The position numbers were made by a program, and so were the translations under genes. The notes beneath the pieces are model-generated. The model ran no database searches, had not been told where the DNA came from, and saw only the letters and a list, made by a program, of their open reading frames with translations. This document shows, one piece after another, positions 4,738 to 7,238 of a DNA stretch of 7,238 nucleotides (position 1 is the first letter of the stretch; every line of letters starts with the position of its first letter). The stretch is from Desulfobacterales bacterium (GTDB taxonomy: Bacteria > Desulfobacterota > Desulfobacteria > Desulfobacterales > 4be13): NCBI GenBank assembly GCA_029934695.1, contig JAOZLU010000358.1, positions 1-7,238 on the forward strand. Reading direction: 5' to 3'.

Positions 4738-5214
4738 TCATTCAGCCAGACCGAAATAAAAAATCTGCTCACCGGGAATTATGCCTGGATCCAGGGCAAA
4801 TCGCATCCGCTCCAGAAAGCCACGGTACCCGAGAACCACCGGGCCTTCCCACTCCTCCGAGACAAAAGTGGTGCTTTCGATAGTCAGCTCGTCGCCCTGG
4901 CCCGGATCCGCCAACAGGGTGATGCTCACGCGATGCAACTCCCCAAAAATCGTGCCGAGTCTCGTGCTCATGGTGAGCGACCGGATCGGCGGACCCAGTT
5001 GGCCATTAATCGCTACTGCCATCTCCTCTCCGATCATCGACCACTCAGCACCTGTGTCCAGAAACGCGGAACAACCGGATTCCAAAGTTTCTATCCGACA
5101 TCGGACAGCCACTGTGACCGGCCATGAGTCTATCTTGCAGATGGCCTGATATGCCGCGTTGCCTGTGCTCCATTCGCTTCTTTCCTTATCCGTCCCCTTG
5201 AACAAGTGTCTCAT
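4738..5214 (-). CDS. retropepsin-like aspartic protease
   Basis: A 158-aa protein with the single-lobe aspartic protease pattern. The active-site triad is FLDTGAEWSMI with D53-T54-G55. The second conserved element, VVLGYRGFLERMRFALDP (about 126-143), corresponds to the 'iLG..fL......D' segment of retroviral-type proteases. There is no signal peptide or membrane anchor, so it should be cytosolic and act as a homodimer. The ATG at 5214 starts 7 bp after the stop of the DUF5678-like gene. The purine-rich GAGGGAGG is unusually close to the ATG, so coupling to the upstream gene is likely. Base composition is GC-richer than the flanks. A decayed copy of its last 40 bp lies at 1876-1915. Substrate unknown; the neighbouring protein is an obvious candidate partner. 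Confidence 0.82.
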   Translation of the reverse strand: MRHLFKGTDKERSEWSTGNAAYQAICKIDSWPVTVAVRCRIETLESGCSAFLDTGAEWSMIGEEMAVAINGQLGPPIRSLTMSTRLGTIFGELHRVSITLLADPGQGDELTIESTTFVSEEWEGPVVLGYRGFLERMRFALDPGIIPGEQIFYFGLAE

Positions 5215-5221
5215 GCCTCCC

Positions 5222-5791
5222 TCACTTCCCGACCCGAAAGAAAAACGAGCCGGTAATTTTGCCAGCTTGTTTCAAGGTTCGGTGCAACTCCATGTAACTT
5301 TCATGGTTGCCGAGCAGTTCGCCGCTTTTCAGCGCGACCCATTTGCCTTTGTATTTGTCAGCATTCTTTTCAATCCACAGCATGTCCTTCCTGGGATCTC
5401 CGTCGGTTGTGGGTTTCGTGACTCTGACCACCGGCTCGGCCAGCACCCTCTTCCAGTAGTCGAGTTCGGTGGAGATGCCCGGGGGGATCGCGGACACAAT
5501 CCTCCGGGCCTCCAAGACACGGCTGGCTTCGACCAGTGCTTTTATATGCTCGCATATCCGCTCCGCATTCTCGGGTGTGGCCTCCCAATCCTCGCCCTCC
5601 GAAATTTCGGTGGCGGGGTCTCCGGGGGCCATTCCCAGGGGCACGACCGGCCCGAGCCACGGGCGGGCGGGCGGCGTGTCCTTCCGCTGTCCGTCGGGGA
5701 ATCTCTCCAATATCAGGGCGGCCATGGCACCCTGTTCCGCGTCGGGCAGCGCTCTGATCTTATCTATTGCCTTCTCAAGAAGTTCGTTCAT
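5222..5791 (-). CDS. DUF5678-like protein with antitoxin-like N-terminus
   Basis: A 189-aa protein in three parts. Residues 1-33 (MNELLEKAIDKIRALPDAEQ, then GAMAALILERFPD) resemble short N-terminal helices seen in small antitoxin-like proteins. Residues about 35-80 are a Pro/Gly-rich linker (PPARPWLGPVVPLGMAPGDP). Residues about 140-189 contain the DUF5678 pattern: NADKYKGKWVALKSGELLG, a short helix, then ITGSFFFRVGK. AGGAGAC about 6 nt upstream sets the ATG at 5791. The gene is notably GC-rich: 48 of the 60 bases at 5641-5700 are G or C. It is the first gene of a two-gene unit with the protease. Possible roles are protease substrate, regulator or antitoxin; none is demonstrated by the sequence. 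Confidence 0.75.
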   Translation of the reverse strand: MNELLEKAIDKIRALPDAEQGAMAALILERFPDGQRKDTPPARPWLGPVVPLGMAPGDPATEISEGEDWEATPENAERICEHIKALVEASRVLEARRIVSAIPPGISTELDYWKRVLAEPVVRVTKPTTDGDPRKDMLWIEKNADKYKGKWVALKSGELLGNHESYMELHRTLKQAGKITGSFFFRVGK

Positions 5792-5802
5792 TTTTCTGTC
5801 TC
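5774..5802. repeat. 29-bp direct repeat, copy 2 (native start of the DUF5678-like gene)
   Basis: Partner of 4645-4673. Here the repeat sits at the gene's own start: AGGAGACAG followed by AAAAATG and the first codons. The fuller Shine-Dalgarno and the continuing reading frame mark this as the source copy. Confidence 0.75.
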
Positions 5803-5880
5803 CTACAAATATGTCGCCCCTACGGGGCTTAATCGGGGTTTGTCCCTGTCTGCCACAGATATGTCTGGTTCTGACGGATT
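5803..5880. repeat. dispersed repeat with a small GC hairpin
   Basis: GCCCC (5816-5820) and GGGGC (5824-5828) make a tight hairpin with a 3-nt loop, next to 'caaatatgtc'. A related 'cagatatgtc' follows at about 5856-5865. This 'aatatgtcgcccctacgggg' style is a short repeat I have met between genes in other bacterial genomes. It forms the leader of the DUF5678-like gene, so it may supply its promoter or a structured 5' UTR. I cannot point to clear -35/-10 boxes. Confidence 0.5.
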
Positions 5881-5890
5881 TTGTGGTTCC

Positions 5891-5996
5891 GAAATATGAC
5901 AGCGGATTTCAGGATGAAACGGATTTTCCCGGTCCGGAACATGCCGGCGGACGGGGCGGATATCCGTTTCATCCTCCGATCCGTTGTCATATTCTC
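5891..5996. repeat. 106-bp imperfect inverted repeat (long hairpin)
   Basis: The arms 5893-5924 and 5962-5993 pair at about 29 of 32 positions. There are 8 bp, then 7 bp including one G-T wobble, a 3-nt mismatch, then a perfect 14-bp stretch (AGGATGAAACGGAT at 5911-5924). The GC-rich centre folds further: CCC..GTCCGG pairs with CCGG..GAC.GGG around the loop AACATG. It begins about 55 bp beyond the lptG stop. It could be a MITE-like element, an mRNA 3'-end structure or a small structured RNA. There is no T-run typical of an intrinsic terminator on either strand. Confidence 0.7.
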
Positions 5997-6051
5997 GGTT
6001 ATAAGGCTTCTGCGGGTTCCATCATACGTTCAAAACCCTGCTCAACTGCAT

Positions 6052-7128
6052 TTATTCCACATTCAGCAAGTTAAAGACGCCAAAGCACAGGAATACCAGA
6101 TTTGCAGTCCATGCGGCGATCCAGGGGGGCAGCATTTCTCCGTATCCGAGAGATACGCAGAAACTGTGAAATATCCAGTAAAGAAATGCGATGCCGATGC
6201 CGTAAGCAATGCCAATGGGCATACCTTCCTTCATTTTTCCCCTGACTGCAATACCTGTCCCAACAATACATAAGATGACACAGACAAAGGGGAACGCGAC
6301 TTTTGCATGCAGATCCACCTGATAAGTTGTAGCGTCGTATCCTTCGGATTCGACTTTTCTTACATATTCAAGAAGCTCTTTAAAGCTCATCTCTTCGGAT
6401 TTTTTGATCACTGTTTCCAAATCCTCCGGCAGCAAACCGAGGGTTTCAGGAATTTCGTCATGAAGTACGACATTGTAATTTTTACTTTTCCTGTCAAGCG
6501 TCTGCTCTATGAGTTCAGACAGACACCATTTGTCTCCTTCAAAAATACCCTTTTCAGCGTCAATTCTTCTTACCAGCTTGAAATCGTCGTCAAAATAATA
6601 GACTGTCAGATCAAAGATGGCTTTTTCCTTTTTATCATAATAGGATATATGTGTTATCTGCCGGTCATCCCTGAGCCATATATTTTTTCCCCTTGATACC
6701 GCATCGGATCTGTTCCTGACCTCTCTCAGCCATATCTGATTCGCCTTTCCCACGGTTATGGGAACAATCACTTCGGAGAAGAAGAAAAGAAAGATACTGA
6801 ACAGCAGCCCGAGGCAAAATACAGGTTTTAACATCTGCCAGAGGCTTACGCCGCTGCTTTTCAATGCGACGATTTCGTTGGTCCGGGTCATCAGTCCGAA
6901 CACGATAAGGACCGCCAGCAGGACGCAGACCGGGAGAATTTGGGCAATGATAAAAGGTGCTTTGAATATAAGAAAGATAAACGCCTTGGAAAGCGGAAGA
7001 CCTGCTTCCAGGAAATCGTCAATCTTTTCAAAAAAATCAACCGCAACATAAATGCCGACCACCACGGCCAGCACAAAGCCGACGTATTTGCAAATTTCCA
7101 AAGTTAAATATCTGGCGATTATGGACAT
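6052..7128 (-). CDS. lptG: LPS export ABC transporter permease LptG
   Basis: A 358-aa inner-membrane protein of the LptF/LptG family. With LptF and the LptB2 ATPase it extracts lipopolysaccharide from the inner membrane and feeds it to LptC and the periplasmic bridge. The N-terminus MSIIARYLTLEICKYVGFVL and VDFFEKIDDFLEAGLPLSKA are typical LptG. So is the motif MTRTNEIVALKSSGVSLWQM at the cytoplasmic coupling helix. Three N-terminal membrane segments (about 12-32, 55-80, 100-125) come first, then a periplasmic beta-jellyroll region (about 130-260). Three more segments follow (about 275-295, 302-320, 332-352). Length is normal. Partner lptF would be expected further right. No ribosome site precedes the ATG; a heptanucleotide array stands in its place. 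The start is still trusted from family similarity. Confidence 0.95.
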   Translation of the reverse strand: MSIIARYLTLEICKYVGFVLAVVVGIYVAVDFFEKIDDFLEAGLPLSKAFIFLIFKAPFIIAQILPVCVLLAVLIVFGLMTRTNEIVALKSSGVSLWQMLKPVFCLGLLFSIFLFFFSEVIVPITVGKANQIWLREVRNRSDAVSRGKNIWLRDDRQITHISYYDKKEKAIFDLTVYYFDDDFKLVRRIDAEKGIFEGDKWCLSELIEQTLDRKSKNYNVVLHDEIPETLGLLPEDLETVIKKSEEMSFKELLEYVRKVESEGYDATTYQVDLHAKVAFPFVCVILCIVGTGIAVRGKMKEGMPIGIAYGIGIAFLYWIFHSFCVSLGYGEMLPPWIAAWTANLVFLCFGVFNLLNVE

Positions 7129-7131
7129 GGG

Positions 7132-7236
7132 TTGGATGTTTGATGTTTGATGTTTGATGTTTGATGTTTGATGTTGGATGTTGGATGTTGGATGTTTGAT
7201 GTTTGATGCTGGATGTTTGATGCTGGATGTTTGATG
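7132..7236. repeat. heptanucleotide tandem array, 15 units, runs to the window edge
   Basis: Fifteen consecutive 7-bp units with no interruption: ten TTTGATG or CTGGATG-type units mixed with TTGGATG. Two further bases of the next unit reach the window end, so the array is longer than seen. The order from left is one TTGGATG, five TTTGATG, three TTGGATG, two TTTGATG, then alternating CTGGATG and TTTGATG twice. On the minus strand no frame contains a stop, because a 7-bp unit cycles through all frames. It ends 3 bp before the lptG ATG. Copy number is likely to vary by slippage. Confidence 0.92.
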
Positions 7237-7238
7237 TT

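Noticed and set aside
5891..5996. Intrinsic terminator of lptG
   Set aside because: The stem is far longer than usual and there is no T-run after it on the minus strand.
5159..6074. Long plus-strand open frames
   Set aside because: They run antisense to the GC-rich DUF5678-like gene, where stop codons are rare by composition, and then through the hairpin; they show no domain pattern.
7132..7238. CRISPR array
   Set aside because: Units are 7 bp and contiguous with no spacers; this is a simple tandem repeat.
1..7238. tRNA, rRNA or transposase genes
   Set aside because: I saw no cloverleaf-like element, rRNA sequence, or transposase or integrase motif on either strand.

Overview
The window looks like an accessory, repeat-rich stretch of a Gram-negative bacterial chromosome that ends against a core envelope gene. 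Every gene I can support lies on the minus strand. LptG at the right end implies an LPS-bearing outer membrane. The density of toxin-antitoxin (TA) genes, and the short dispersed repeats around motifs such as 'aatcctgcaaatccttta', suggest a large, repeat-laden genome of the Desulfobacterota (Deltaproteobacteria) type. That taxonomic guess is from memory and is only moderately supported.

Layout from left to right (transcription runs right to left). 1-472: a VapC-type PIN toxin cut by the window edge, with its Phd/VapB-type antitoxin. 486-742: no gene; palindromes and a dispersed repeat. 743-1280: a ParE/RelE-type toxin with its overlapping antitoxin. 1281-1562: dispersed repeats. 1563-1852: a 5'-truncated vapC whose edge repeats the first 55 bases of the window exactly. 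1853-2091: mosaic non-coding DNA that includes a 40-bp relic of a protease gene's 3' end. 2092-3097: a compact cluster of two tiny ORFs, a DUF4258-like protein and a 161-aa partner. 3129-3472: an antitoxin whose vapC partner survives only as 20 codons. 3602-4634: a nucleotidyltransferase gene overlapping an unrecognised gene. 4738-5791: a GC-rich two-gene module of a DUF5678-like protein and a retropepsin-like aspartic protease. 5803-5996: a short dispersed repeat and a 106-bp imperfect hairpin. 6052-7128: lptG. 7132-7238: a heptanucleotide tandem array abutting the lptG start codon and running off the window.

How the genes fit together: apart from lptG, nearly everything is organised as overlapping small gene pairs typical of TA or TA-like modules. 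Several pairs are broken or partly duplicated, and the gaps are filled by dispersed repeats. This points to repeated insertion, recombination and decay at a locus next to lptG. The least familiar pieces are the DUF5678-like/retropepsin module, short copies of whose two ends occur elsewhere in the window, and the DUF4258-like cluster with its two micro-ORFs. Functions for these two are inference.
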